Assembly: GCA_964343805.1 (NCBI GenBank)
Contig: CAYFLR010000024.1
Coordinates: forward strand, 1-64,000
Origin: CAYFLR01 sp964343805
GTDB lineage: Bacteria; Bdellovibrionota_B; Oligoflexia; CAYFLR01
Length of the DNA: 64,000 bases
Direction: 5' to 3'
Shown: positions 36,246 to 45,262 of the stretch, in pieces
How the letters are laid out: each line of letters opens with the position of its first letter
How positions within the stretch are numbered: position 1 is the first letter of the stretch
Notes under the pieces: generated by a model
What the model saw: only the letters and a program-made list of their open reading frames with translations
Database searches by the model: none
What the model was told of the DNA's origin: nothing
Translations under genes and position numbers: made by a program

Positions 36246-38358
36246 ATAGCATCTCTCGGTAGATCGGTAGTGGCCATACCGTCACATCCACAAACGATTC
36301 AGCATGATCACAAGCAGCACGCAGTTCGGTTAAAGCTTCACATCCCTGTTTGGCCATATACCTTGCCTCTTCCATATAATCATCGAATTCACGACTCAGA
36401 ACCGTTTCAATTCTTTCTATTCCTTTAGTGATTTGTACCATCGTCTCTTGATAGTTTTTTAATCTGTTTTTAAGTACCACCTGAGAGAGTCCAGCGGCAT
36501 TAAAATTAACTGAGGCAGCACCTACTATATTCACTTGTTTCACCACCGCTGGAAAAATCCAGGTGCTGGCTAAAGACTTTAAGGTTTCTAATTCGATTCT
36601 TTTAGTTTCAATGTAGTTGTGTGCCTGAATTTGCTGCCTTGATTGGAGTTCTTGTTTATTAAGAACACCATATGTTTCAAATAGCTTCACAATTTCTTTA
36701 TTATCAAAATATGCCAATGCATCGGCAGTATTAGGAATGATAGGCAACTTTCTCTTTTTTGCTTCTTTATGCCAAGCCTCTCCATAATTATTTCCATCAA
36801 AACGGATTCGTTTGGTTTCTTTAATAACTTTTTTAAGAACTTCTAAAGTTCTGTTCTTAAAACTGTTGCCTGTTAATTTTTTACTATCCTTTTTTCCTTT
36901 TAATTGACTGAGCACATAATCAAGACCCGCCGCCATTACCAAGTTTATCGCAGTGGTTGGGATACTCACATTAATTGAGCTACCCGCGGCACGCATTTCA
37001 AATTTATTACCGGTGAAGGCTATGGGAGAGGTGCGATTGCGGTCGGTGTTATCCATGGCAATCTTAGGAAGCTGTTTTATTCCCACATCAATATTATTGA
37101 AAGAACCATCTTTACTCTCTTTTCCTTTTTCAATTTCATTAAGTAAATTTTCTAAATAGGATCCTAAGAAAACAGACATAATAGCGGGAGGAGCTTCATT
37201 AGCACCCAATCGATGATCATTGCCAGCGTCTGCCACAGAGACCCTTAGAAGCGCTCCATACTTATTCACCCCATAAAGAAAAGCACCAAGAAATAGCAAA
37301 AATTGAATATTGTGCTTGGGAGAATTTCCTGGTTCTAACAGATTGTTTCCATCTGAATCGGTCAATGACCAATTCACATGTTTACCCCCTCCATTGATCT
37401 GATCAAATGGTTTTTCATGAAACAGCACCGCTAAATCATGCTTTTCAGCTAGACCTTCCATAATATCCATCATTTGCAAATTATGATCGATGGCAATATT
37501 GGCTTTTTCAAAAATAGGAGCGAGTTCGTATTGGGCAGGTGCCACCTCATTATGTCTGGTTTTAGCAGGAATCCCATGGGCAAAGCACTCCATATCTAAA
37601 TCGTGCATGAATTTTAATACTCTGGATTTGATGGATCCAAAATAGTGGTCATCGAGTTGCTGATGGCGGGCAGGAAGTCTTCCCAATAAAGTACGACCCG
37701 ATAAGATTAAATCCGGTCTCTTTCTCAAATAAGATCGATCGATCACAAAGTACTCTTGTTCAGGACCAATGTTGGTATCTACCCACTTGGCTGATTTATT
37801 TCCAAGGACCTTTAAGAGCTCCAAAGCCTTATTTTCCACCACACTAAGGCTCCTTAGCAGTGGCGTTTTAATGTCAAGTACTTCACCATGATAGGATAAA
37901 AAGACAGAGGGAATCACAAGGGTATTGGCATCACCTTCTTTCATGATAAAAGCTGGAGAAGAAGGATCCCAGGCAGTATAGCCCCTGGCTTCAAAAGTAG
38001 TTCTCATCCCTCCGGAAGGAAAACTAGACGCATCTGGTTCCCCTTGAATTAATTGTTTACCAGAAAAACGTTCTATCACCGAACCATCATGATCAAAACT
38101 TAAAAAAGCATCATGCTTTTCAGCCGCACCTCCCCTTTGGGGTTGGAACCAGTGAGTAAAGTGAGTGGCACCGAGATTGATAGCCCACTCTTTCATTCCA
38201 TGAGCCACTTGATCAGCTATATCTCGATCTAACTCTTCTCCAAAATCTGCCGCTCTGATCAACTTTTTACGAGTGCTGCTATCGAGATGTTTCCGCATCG
38301 CTTCTCGATTGAATGTCAGATAGCCAAAGGTTTCCCTTAACGTTTTTTTATTTTCCAT
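36235..38358 (-). CDS. glnN: Type III glutamine synthetase
   Basis: 707 residues, the normal size of GSIII. It makes glutamine from glutamate, ammonia and ATP. Visible hallmarks: FPSGGMRTTFEARGYTAWDP in the N-terminal GSIII domain, WVDTNIGPEQEYFVID, HNEVAPAQYELAPIFE, NGGGKHVNWSLTDSDGNNLL and NKFEMRAAGSSINVSI. AGGAG lies before the ATG. It is 20 bases downstream of the poly-lysine protein gene on the same strand. Confidence 0.95.
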   Translation of the reverse strand: MENKKTLRETFGYLTFNREAMRKHLDSSTRKKLIRAADFGEELDRDIADQVAHGMKEWAINLGATHFTHWFQPQRGGAAEKHDAFLSFDHDGSVIERFSGKQLIQGEPDASSFPSGGMRTTFEARGYTAWDPSSPAFIMKEGDANTLVIPSVFLSYHGEVLDIKTPLLRSLSVVENKALELLKVLGNKSAKWVDTNIGPEQEYFVIDRSYLRKRPDLILSGRTLLGRLPARHQQLDDHYFGSIKSRVLKFMHDLDMECFAHGIPAKTRHNEVAPAQYELAPIFEKANIAIDHNLQMMDIMEGLAEKHDLAVLFHEKPFDQINGGGKHVNWSLTDSDGNNLLEPGNSPKHNIQFLLFLGAFLYGVNKYGALLRVSVADAGNDHRLGANEAPPAIMSVFLGSYLENLLNEIEKGKESKDGSFNNIDVGIKQLPKIAMDNTDRNRTSPIAFTGNKFEMRAAGSSINVSIPTTAINLVMAAGLDYVLSQLKGKKDSKKLTGNSFKNRTLEVLKKVIKETKRIRFDGNNYGEAWHKEAKKRKLPIIPNTADALAYFDNKEIVKLFETYGVLNKQELQSRQQIQAHNYIETKRIELETLKSLASTWIFPAVVKQVNIVGAASVNFNAAGLSQVVLKNRLKNYQETMVQITKGIERIETVLSREFDDYMEEARYMAKQGCEALTELRAACDHAESFVDVTVWPLPIYREMLFNL

Positions 38359-38378
38359 GGATCACTCCTCAAAGTTTC

Positions 38379-39314
38379 TTATCTCTTATAATCCCAGCTA
38401 ATACCAATGGACAGATAGAGAAGAGGAAGAACCGAGAATTTATCCCTGATCTCTTTTGCCTCACTATTCACCTTCTGGATAACTTCCTCTTTTGCACTAT
38501 TTAGTTTCTTCTCGACATCTTTATCTAATGAGGCGGCAAAAGATGACCAATCCCTTAATCGTCCTCCTAACTTCAATTCAGTGGAGGGATCACTGAGAGC
38601 TTGATAACCAATTCCCGCATCAAAGGCCAAAGCAATAGATCCAAACCAAAACTCTAATTGATACCCGATATTACCACCATACATTTCTTGATTAATAACT
38701 GCTGTTATGGAACCCAGTTTAAACTTACTCCCATTTACCGTGTTATTAATTGAGGCTTCTGCATGGGCCCAAAATTGCCATTTAGTAAAACGGAGCTGAG
38801 CATAGAGCCCCCCCTTGAATGGATAGATACGAGCTGCCCCATAAGTGGCTAATAAACCAGCTTGCAAGTTTGGAACAAACATCAAAGAACTGGTGATATT
38901 GGTTTCATAATCTTTGATCCGAAAATTTCCGTACTCCTCCATGAGTTTTTTTATACCAAAGCTTCCATAACCGGCATTGAATTCGACAAAGTCTTCATAG
39001 CGATAACCGACTCTAATAGAAGCCAGTTCAGGAGCTCCGGCGGTTCCGGCTAAGGTCACTACATTTTTCCTCACATTCGGAGCCGGGACGCTCCGAGGAG
39101 TTGAAACACTAATATGCCTTCTCTTTTTCTCTTTTTTCTTCTTCTTCTTTTTCTTTTTTTTCTTCTTTTTCTTCTTTTTCTTTTTCTTCTTTTTACTCTT
39201 GGCCATCAGCTCGGAGCTGACTATGGTTTGCCCGCCCGGTCCGATGGGAATAGATGTCAGACAAAAGCACATTAAAAAAAGAAGTATTAATTTTTGAAGC
39301 CTTGAAAGGATCAC
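38379..39314 (-). CDS. Secreted protein with 21-lysine tract, probable outer-membrane barrel
   Basis: 311 residues from a GTG with AGGAGG five bases upstream. A signal peptide (LLFLMCFCLTSIPIG) is followed by a run of 21 consecutive lysines (bases 39132-39194), then KKRRH. The rest is beta-rich with alternating aromatic and polar residues (RVGYRYEDFVEFNAGYGSFG, FWAHAEASINNTVNGSKFKL, GYQLEFWFGSIALAFDAGIG) and ends in ISWDYKR, consistent with an outer-membrane beta-barrel. The lysine tract could bind anionic surfaces or LPS. Its start follows the stop of the upstream gene by eight bases. Confidence 0.65.
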   Translation of the reverse strand: MILSRLQKLILLFLMCFCLTSIPIGPGGQTIVSSELMAKSKKKKKKKKKKKKKKKKKKKKKEKKRRHISVSTPRSVPAPNVRKNVVTLAGTAGAPELASIRVGYRYEDFVEFNAGYGSFGIKKLMEEYGNFRIKDYETNITSSLMFVPNLQAGLLATYGAARIYPFKGGLYAQLRFTKWQFWAHAEASINNTVNGSKFKLGSITAVINQEMYGGNIGYQLEFWFGSIALAFDAGIGYQALSDPSTELKLGGRLRDWSSFAASLDKDVEKKLNSAKEEVIQKVNSEAKEIRDKFSVLPLLYLSIGISWDYKR

Positions 39315-39322
39315 ATGACCTC

Positions 39323-39703
39323 CTATTCAAATTCAATCTTATCGATAACTACCGCGGTATCGTAAATTTTATCCCCCACATCGGATACCCCAAAAACAAA
39401 GACCGCTTTTCCACCGGCACAATGACTGATATCTACCGTCTTCCTTTGTTTCCCGGTCATCCCACCAAAAACGCCATCCACATCGGTTTGAGGAGAAGAG
39501 GCATCCACATTGCCCACATCATTTTTAAACTCTTTCCACTTTCCACTATTATCTTTCATAGTTTCATGATGGAGAAAATCCTTAGAACCGGCGGTCAACA
39601 CATAGAACATATCGTTGTAGGCGGTATTGATCCAGTTGGGGTATTCCTGAGTGAGAATATTATAATCAATATGCATTTTGGTTTTCCCTTTAGTGATCTC
39701 CAC
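39323..39703 (-). pseudogene. C-terminal half of a split choice-of-anchor-like domain
   Basis: 126 residues in the same frame as the 39707-40939 gene, separated only by TGA and one GAG codon; the apparent start is a GTG with no distinct ribosome site. Content such as KMHIDYNILTQEYPNWINTAYNDMFYV matches the second half of the secreted beta-sandwich (choice-of-anchor) domain, in which FDYNFLSxEF and NDxF are typical. The first half (YAFLTTGKGSIGEQTSTLV) ends the upstream ORF. The two halves must once have been one domain. Confidence 0.6.
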
Positions 39704-39706
39704 CTC

Positions 39707-40939
39707 TCACACCAGGGTGCTTGTTTGCTCACCAATACTTCCTTTGCCGGTGGTTAAAAAGGCATAGGATTTTTCACTGGATCCCGAAAATAGCTCACTC
39801 ATAAAATCACTCTCAATGCTCACCTGTCCGTCACTTTTCCAATCTGATAGATCACCCAACTCGAAATCTAAATTACTGGCCTTAACCTCCCCGCGCCGTA
39901 AAGATCCGATGGTGATATTCACAGAGTCCATATTAAGAGTTCCTTTTAAGCTGGGGATCTCTTTAGCAACTGCCGGTGTGTCTGGGGCTTCACCCGTCTT
40001 CGGGTTAATCTCGCCAGCCGCTTCAATATTAAAAAATACTTCCCCCCGAGCAAAGCTATTTAGATCATAAGCAGCTAAACCCGATTGACCTTGAAAGTTT
40101 GCAATACTATAAAAACCTTTACTGTCAGCCCGTGATAAAAAAGGAGAACCGGTTCCGGTAATAATGGCCCCTGGCACTCCACTCCCAGCTTTTAAGACTT
40201 GGCCGGAAATAAACGAAATTTCCTTACTGGCAAAGTAGATCCCATAGACTCCAGGTCCATCGATCTTCATGGCTCCACTCATATGTTCACGAGCTTCATC
40301 ACCTAAAGTTCCTAAAAACTGTCGCCCATCTTCAGTTAATATGCCGGCAATATTGACCAGTTTTAAAAAGAGCTCATTGTTATAAACTGTGAGCTTAGCA
40401 ACTAGCAGAGCTTTGTCTTCGGGCAGTGTATAAGAAGGCAACTTGATCGAGTCAGGAAGATCGGTTCCCAATTTATCTTCGATCCCATCTAGCCCTTTAA
40501 TTTCAGAAGGCAGTGGCAATCGAAAATCCTTAGTATAATCGGCTCCCGTTTCATCTTTGACAATGGAAGCACCCATTATAAAATCTAAACCAGCTGGGGT
40601 CTCCACTTTCATACAAGCTTGATTTAGTAGTAGAGTAAAATCGGTTTTTGCTAATTGCTTGGTGGTTTTATTTATCAGGGTTGCCAATTCTGTAACAGGG
40701 ATGCTGATGCAAGGAAAGTCGAGCACCTGAGGAGATACATCCACCGGCGCACTCATGGACTCAGGAGCGCACTTGCCCTCTTTGGCTTCTCCCCCATTTC
40801 CATATAATTCCTTGAAAGTGGACTCTTCCGGCATATCATTTACATTGCTATTCACCGCATCGGGGACAGGGTGACAATTGCCAATAATGATCAAGAAAGT
40901 GATCACCAGCAGAAAGGACAAAGCTTCTTTTGCTCTCAT
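39707..40939 (-). CDS. Lipoprotein with carboxypeptidase-regulatory-like domain, cut by in-frame TGA
   Basis: 410 residues. Lipoprotein signal with lipobox-like IIIGNC. Cys pairs occur at KCAPES and FPCISIP. A segment near 265-310 (ISGQVLKAGSGVPGAIITGT, SRADSKGFYSIANFQGQSG) resembles a carboxypeptidase-regulatory (CNA-B-like) beta sandwich. The last 40 residues begin a choice-of-anchor-type domain that stops at TGA (39707-39709) and continues in the same frame to 39323. The protein is probably a surface lipoprotein now lacking part of its last domain, unless the TGA is read through. Confidence 0.65.
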   Translation of the reverse strand: MRAKEALSFLLVITFLIIIGNCHPVPDAVNSNVNDMPEESTFKELYGNGGEAKEGKCAPESMSAPVDVSPQVLDFPCISIPVTELATLINKTTKQLAKTDFTLLLNQACMKVETPAGLDFIMGASIVKDETGADYTKDFRLPLPSEIKGLDGIEDKLGTDLPDSIKLPSYTLPEDKALLVAKLTVYNNELFLKLVNIAGILTEDGRQFLGTLGDEAREHMSGAMKIDGPGVYGIYFASKEISFISGQVLKAGSGVPGAIITGTGSPFLSRADSKGFYSIANFQGQSGLAAYDLNSFARGEVFFNIEAAGEINPKTGEAPDTPAVAKEIPSLKGTLNMDSVNITIGSLRRGEVKASNLDFELGDLSDWKSDGQVSIESDFMSELFSGSSEKSYAFLTTGKGSIGEQTSTLV

Positions 40940-41011
40940 CTTTATGACCTCGGTTAAAATGGTTATTAGTCAATAACATTTAACCATAAAGAGAAGCTGA
41001 GAAAAAGCTGA

Positions 41012-44000
41012 TTAATTACCTTCTTTTAAAAAGTCTAGATTAATTTGTAAGTTTTGCAGGTATTTAGTGTATTGAGCCGACTGAATCACTTCCCAAGCAT
41101 AGAGGTTTTTCACCTCTTCACATATCTTTTCATAATCGTATCCCTCTTCCATCATAAGGGCACATTGAACGCTGGCCACATATCTAGCAAAGGGAAGACT
41201 TTTCGCTCTAATAGCTGAAACAGCCCGCAGCAAGAGAGCATTGGATTCGATAACATCAGGGTAGACTTTCAAATTAGCTAGTGACTTAATAGCCTGCCTG
41301 TTTTCATTTCCTGCTTCGATCCATTCGATTTTTCGAATCACCCAATGAGCTCCATTTTCCTGAGTAAACTCTCCTAAATGACGAAAAGCCGCAGAAATGT
41401 TTACCATCTCGTTGGAGTTAGGTTCTTGGGCCATCACTGTCACCACGTCTCCACAACGATCCACGCCATTACTTAAGTACATGATTATATTTCCAGCTAA
41501 GAAATAGGCTTCTGATTGAAAGCAAACGGCAAGGCTTGAAATATCAATACCCGGCTCTTCCTCTGCCCCTTGAACCAAATTAGCAACCCTTCGAGGACTA
41601 GGAGTTGGAACTGGAGCGGATCCAACTCTTCGAGGACTGGGAGATGGAAGGGGAACAGATCCTCCCACTCTTCGTGGACTCGGGTTAGGAAGAGGAGCTG
41701 CTTCGATTCTTCTTGGTGAAGGATTAGGGAGAGGTGGTGCTGATAAGGCTTCCACCGCTTTTTGATCCTCTGTATGAGCCACTACTTTTTCAACTTGGTT
41801 TAATTGAGATTCCACCGCTTTAGCGGCGGCGATATTTTCAACTTTATTTTGATATTCAGCAACTTCTGCCACCGGATCCTCGCTCTTACCAAAGGCAAAC
41901 TCCTTAATGGATTGAGAAGCCGAACTAATATAGTTACTCACACTGGCTTTAGCCTCATTGACAGTATTCTTAATGGGATCAGTCACCTCTCGTTGCCAAG
42001 CTTTTTCAATTCCAGGCGCTAGAAACTTTGCAGTGGCACTGGCATAACCCGCATATTTTTTGGTGGTGTCAACGGTATCTGAAACGTAATCTGTAGCTTT
42101 CTCCCAGGTGCTTCTGGTATCTTCTGGAGGTGGCGGTGCAGGCTCCGTACTTCCCCCTCCTAAAAATCTATTAGCGGAATCAGAAAAATCTTTCATTGCC
42201 TGAGCTCCCTTTTGTAAACCCGAAAGCCCTGCATTGACAGTTTCACCCACTGTTTTAGCCCCTTCATGAATAGCCACCAAACCATTACTGACTCCGACAA
42301 TTCCATCGGCTGTTGCCTGAAAAGCATTATCAATAGCCTGTTTCATGGCTTCGGGCATTTCACCTTGAATTCTCACTCCCGCTTCGGCAGACCCAAAATC
42401 ACCATTAGCATTTGGAGCAACAGCAGCTGCGGCATCTACATTCAACCCTTGATAGGTTCCATTTCCATAAGCCACTGCATTTCCAGTTTTTAAATTGACA
42501 CCTGCTGTGACATTTCCTTTTACTCCAGTTCCATCATGAACCACATCTGAATTTACAATGGCCACTTTTTCGTTCACATTAGCAGCATATGTTCCTTGGG
42601 TTCTCACACCATGATTTCGGTCACTGGCGGTGAATTTTCCTGCTACATTCCCTTCCGCATCTGCCATTCCACTGGTTCTCACATTAGCGCCTGCAAGTTC
42701 TCCTTTACCACTGGCTTGAATATCGTACTGTGCGGTTTTCTCCCTAACATTGGCCGAAATATCAGCATGGGCTTTTCCATACTGAGAATCAGCGTCCACC
42801 TGAGCATCCACTCGATTGTAATCACTGGTCTGTGCTCTAAAGTTAGCAGATCCCACTCCCTCTTTGGTGGCAGATCCAGAGGCAGTTGCTCCAAAGGCAC
42901 CTCCCTCTGCTTGAGCATTAAAATCGACTCCCGTTCCTTTGACATTGCGTCCGGTGGCTTCGGCATCCCATTTGGTAATAGCATGCTCAGGAAGATTTTT
43001 CCGTGCCATTTCGGGTAGCTGATCATGAGCTGCTGATAAAGCAGTATTTTCACCTTGCTTCGCAACTCGAACTCCAATATTTTTCTCTAAATCCTGTCTT
43101 AGGGATTCTATTTTCTGTTGATCTTTAACCAAGTCATCCGCTCTTCTGGAACAGTCATAGCAAGTGTGACTGTCTTTTCTCTTTTCATAATCTTCTTTGG
43201 CATCAGCATGATCAAGCACCGCCTTGGTGAGCTTATCGACTCTCTCTTGGTTATCTGCTGAGAATTTATTGACCCTCACTTTGGCACTAATACCTTCAGC
43301 CCCCTCAGGAATGCTAGTATCTCCCGTTTTTGAACCGGGAGTAGGTACCTGACTGAGCTCCTCTTCTGTTTTTCCAGTGGCTACTTCCACGTCAGTTACA
43401 ATCTGACTAGGAACCACTCGATGGTCTTCTGCACTATTTGGTAGATGAATGGTGGCTTCACCAGACACTCCATTGGCAAAGCGTCCCTCTAGTAGGTTTC
43501 CACTATTGGTGTATTTCGCATTTCCTTCCACCGTTGCCGTGGCTCCTGCTCCCCCCACAAGCTCACTGGGGAGGGTCGCGCTTGCTTTGACGGTCAACAC
43601 TTTTCCATCACCAGAGGTAGCCAGATCCCACTTTTTTCCTTCGGTAAGTGTATCCACCGTATTTAAAACTGTGAGATTTTGATTCTCTTTGCCATCAGTT
43701 CCCTTGACCAAGCCTTCCAATGCCTTACCGATTTTCTCAGTGGCCTTACTCGTATCTTCCCCATTTCTTACCTGACTTGCTAGTACTTCAGCACTGTTTT
43801 GTAAGTCTGCAACAGTGGGATTGTTATCAAGTTTCGCAAGAATCTTATCGTCATTTCCCCCCTTGCCACAATCTCCGCCCCCAGCAACGAGTCCAAAACA
43901 AGCAGCTGGTTCACTAAAATCTTCCACTGTGGGCTTCGCAAAAAGCTGTTGGCCTGCAGTTCTAGCCTCGGAATAACCTGCTTCACCATTTTGGGCGACA

Positions 44001-44254
44001 GGTTCCTCGGGATCATCCATCATACTAGACATAAGGTTCATTGACTTTGGCTGAAAAAACCTTAAAATCAGGCGATCTTTCTTAATTTCCGGAGCATAAC
44101 CATCTCCCCCATCACCATCACTTCCATCTGCACTATTAACTGACTTCACCTGGTTAACCATGCGATAACTATCATCTCCACAGTTTTGATACCCTCCCAC
44201 GATAAAAAGGAGAAGCATGGATGTAAGAGTCAGCGCTATATGCTTTTTCTTCAT
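41012..44254 (-). CDS. Very large low-complexity lipoprotein with PSPRR repeats
   Basis: About 1080 residues from the ATG at 44254, chosen over a GTG at 44278 because AGGGG lies seven bases upstream. The lipoprotein signal ends in GGYQNC. The middle (about 220-640) is a long Ala/Gly/Thr/Val beta-rich region of degenerate repeats (ATASGSATKEGVGSA, QASGKGELAGANVRTSG, VTAGVNLKTGNAVAYGNGTY). Then come helical segments and four copies of a proline-rich unit (PLPNPSPRRI, PLPNPSPRRV, PLPSPSPRRV, PVPTPSPRRV), a likely spacer. The last 180 residues are helical with several Cys. It is probably a surface-exposed structural or adhesive protein; no family is recognised. Confidence 0.7.
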   Translation of the reverse strand: MKKKHIALTLTSMLLLFIVGGYQNCGDDSYRMVNQVKSVNSADGSDGDGGDGYAPEIKKDRLILRFFQPKSMNLMSSMMDDPEEPVAQNGEAGYSEARTAGQQLFAKPTVEDFSEPAACFGLVAGGGDCGKGGNDDKILAKLDNNPTVADLQNSAEVLASQVRNGEDTSKATEKIGKALEGLVKGTDGKENQNLTVLNTVDTLTEGKKWDLATSGDGKVLTVKASATLPSELVGGAGATATVEGNAKYTNSGNLLEGRFANGVSGEATIHLPNSAEDHRVVPSQIVTDVEVATGKTEEELSQVPTPGSKTGDTSIPEGAEGISAKVRVNKFSADNQERVDKLTKAVLDHADAKEDYEKRKDSHTCYDCSRRADDLVKDQQKIESLRQDLEKNIGVRVAKQGENTALSAAHDQLPEMARKNLPEHAITKWDAEATGRNVKGTGVDFNAQAEGGAFGATASGSATKEGVGSANFRAQTSDYNRVDAQVDADSQYGKAHADISANVREKTAQYDIQASGKGELAGANVRTSGMADAEGNVAGKFTASDRNHGVRTQGTYAANVNEKVAIVNSDVVHDGTGVKGNVTAGVNLKTGNAVAYGNGTYQGLNVDAAAAVAPNANGDFGSAEAGVRIQGEMPEAMKQAIDNAFQATADGIVGVSNGLVAIHEGAKTVGETVNAGLSGLQKGAQAMKDFSDSANRFLGGGSTEPAPPPPEDTRSTWEKATDYVSDTVDTTKKYAGYASATAKFLAPGIEKAWQREVTDPIKNTVNEAKASVSNYISSASQSIKEFAFGKSEDPVAEVAEYQNKVENIAAAKAVESQLNQVEKVVAHTEDQKAVEALSAPPLPNPSPRRIEAAPLPNPSPRRVGGSVPLPSPSPRRVGSAPVPTPSPRRVANLVQGAEEEPGIDISSLAVCFQSEAYFLAGNIIMYLSNGVDRCGDVVTVMAQEPNSNEMVNISAAFRHLGEFTQENGAHWVIRKIEWIEAGNENRQAIKSLANLKVYPDVIESNALLLRAVSAIRAKSLPFARYVASVQCALMMEEGYDYEKICEEVKNLYAWEVIQSAQYTKYLQNLQINLDFLKEGN

Positions 44255-44448
44255 AAAGTAGCCCCTATTAAAAGACACCTATTCAATTGTTGTGATAATT
44301 TACTCATCGTCATAATAAGGAATGGGCGTTAGAAGGGGTAGTTTAGTTAGATATTTTAAATAGTTATACACCCATGGAATCTATCTCAATTTGATGGCTA
44401 ACTAAATGTACTATCAGGTAGGGTTATGGTAAGTTTAAATAGGTTCTA

Positions 44449-44791
44449 TCCGGACAGGAGTGCCGCTCTGAAAATGAGAACCTTAGATCTGTCCGCTTTT
44501 TGAAGTTTTTTCCGGACAGAAGTGCCGCTCTGAAAATGAGAACCTTAGATCTGTCCACTTTTTGAAGTTTTTTCCGGACAGAAGTGCNNNNNNNNNNNNN
44601 NNNNNNNNNNNNNNNNNNNNNNNNNNNNNNNNNNNNNNNNNNNNNNNNNNNNNNNNNNNNNNNNNNNNNNNNNNNNNNNNNNNNNNNTGAAAATGAGAAC
44701 CTTAGATCTGTCCGCTTTTTGAAGTTTTTTCCGGACAGAAGTACAGTTGTGAAAATCAGAGCCGAAGATCTGTCCGCTTCTGGAGCAGCTT
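44449..44791. repeat. 62-bp tandem repeat with internal hairpin arms, containing a 100-N gap
   Basis: Units start at 44449, 44511, 44573 and 44730, with 62-bp spacing where it can be measured. The last copy is degenerate. Each unit carries CGGACAG and CTGTCCG as inverted arms about 32 bp apart, so every unit can fold. The gap 44588-44687 falls inside the array and its length is a placeholder, so the true number of units is unknown. I see no gene in the 665 bases from 44255 to 44919; the short frames crossing the repeat are by-products of it. Confidence 0.8.
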
Positions 44792-44919
44792 GCCTTTTCT
44801 GATAAAGCATCTTAAAATGATAACCAAATCCTAACAGAGCACTGATTAAACCCTAATGTTGATATCCGATGCTAGTAGGCAGAACAAATGGAAAAAATAA
44901 AAAGTAAGGAAACGGACAA

Positions 44920-45192
44920 ATGAAGAACAAACTGAATGAACAAATCACCACTCTGCTTAACCGTAATTATCAGTTAAACAAAACCTTCAACCAATATCAA
45001 AAGACTCTATCCTCTTTAAATGAAAAGCCATCCCATAACTTAAAGCTACAAAAGCAGCAAACATTAGCCTACCTCTGGGAAGAACTTTATTACCTGGGAA
45101 TGGACAAGGATTGGCTCAAGTGTCAGTTAGACTGGCAGGAGGATTGGTTTCCCAAAGAGTTTGGCTGGGATAAGTTTTTAGAAGTGGCCTGA
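44920..45192 (+). CDS. Small hypothetical helical protein
   Basis: 90 residues, no signal peptide, strongly helical and rich in Gln, Leu, Lys and Trp (LAYLWEELYYLGMDKDWLKC). AAGGA lies about ten bases before the ATG. It is the only plus-strand gene between the large lipoprotein and the collagen-like genes. No family is recognised; it is real mainly on codon and ribosome-site grounds. Confidence 0.5.
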   Translation: MKNKLNEQITTLLNRNYQLNKTFNQYQKTLSSLNEKPSHNLKLQKQQTLAYLWEELYYLGMDKDWLKCQLDWQEDWFPKEFGWDKFLEVA

Positions 45193-45199
45193 TCCAACG

Positions 45200-45236
45200 A
45201 GAAAAAGTGAGAGCCACTCCATGAGCTCTCACTTCT
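45200..45236 (-). terminator. Terminator of the collagen-like operon (works on both strands)
   Basis: A perfect 10-bp stem AAGTGAGAGC/GCTCTCACTT (45205-45214, 45225-45234) with a 10-base loop. On the minus strand the stem is followed by a run of Ts (TTTTTCTCG), giving a proper terminator for the gene ending at 45263. On the plus strand it can also stop transcripts from the 44920 gene. Confidence 0.7.
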
Positions 45237-45262
45237 CCCCAACAAAAACAAATTCTATTAAC

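Noticed and set aside
39707..39709. Selenocysteine at the TGA
   Set aside because: The site lies in a beta-sandwich domain with no Cys at this place in the related pattern, and no SECIS-like hairpin is evident just downstream.
8930..40939. Alternative genetic code to explain in-frame TAA and TGA
   Set aside because: Both codons also end normal genes here (for example TGA at 63569 and TAA at 34460), so a global reassignment does not fit.
44449..44791. Possible CRISPR array
   Set aside because: The whole 62-bp unit is repeated, including what would be spacers, and no cas genes are near.
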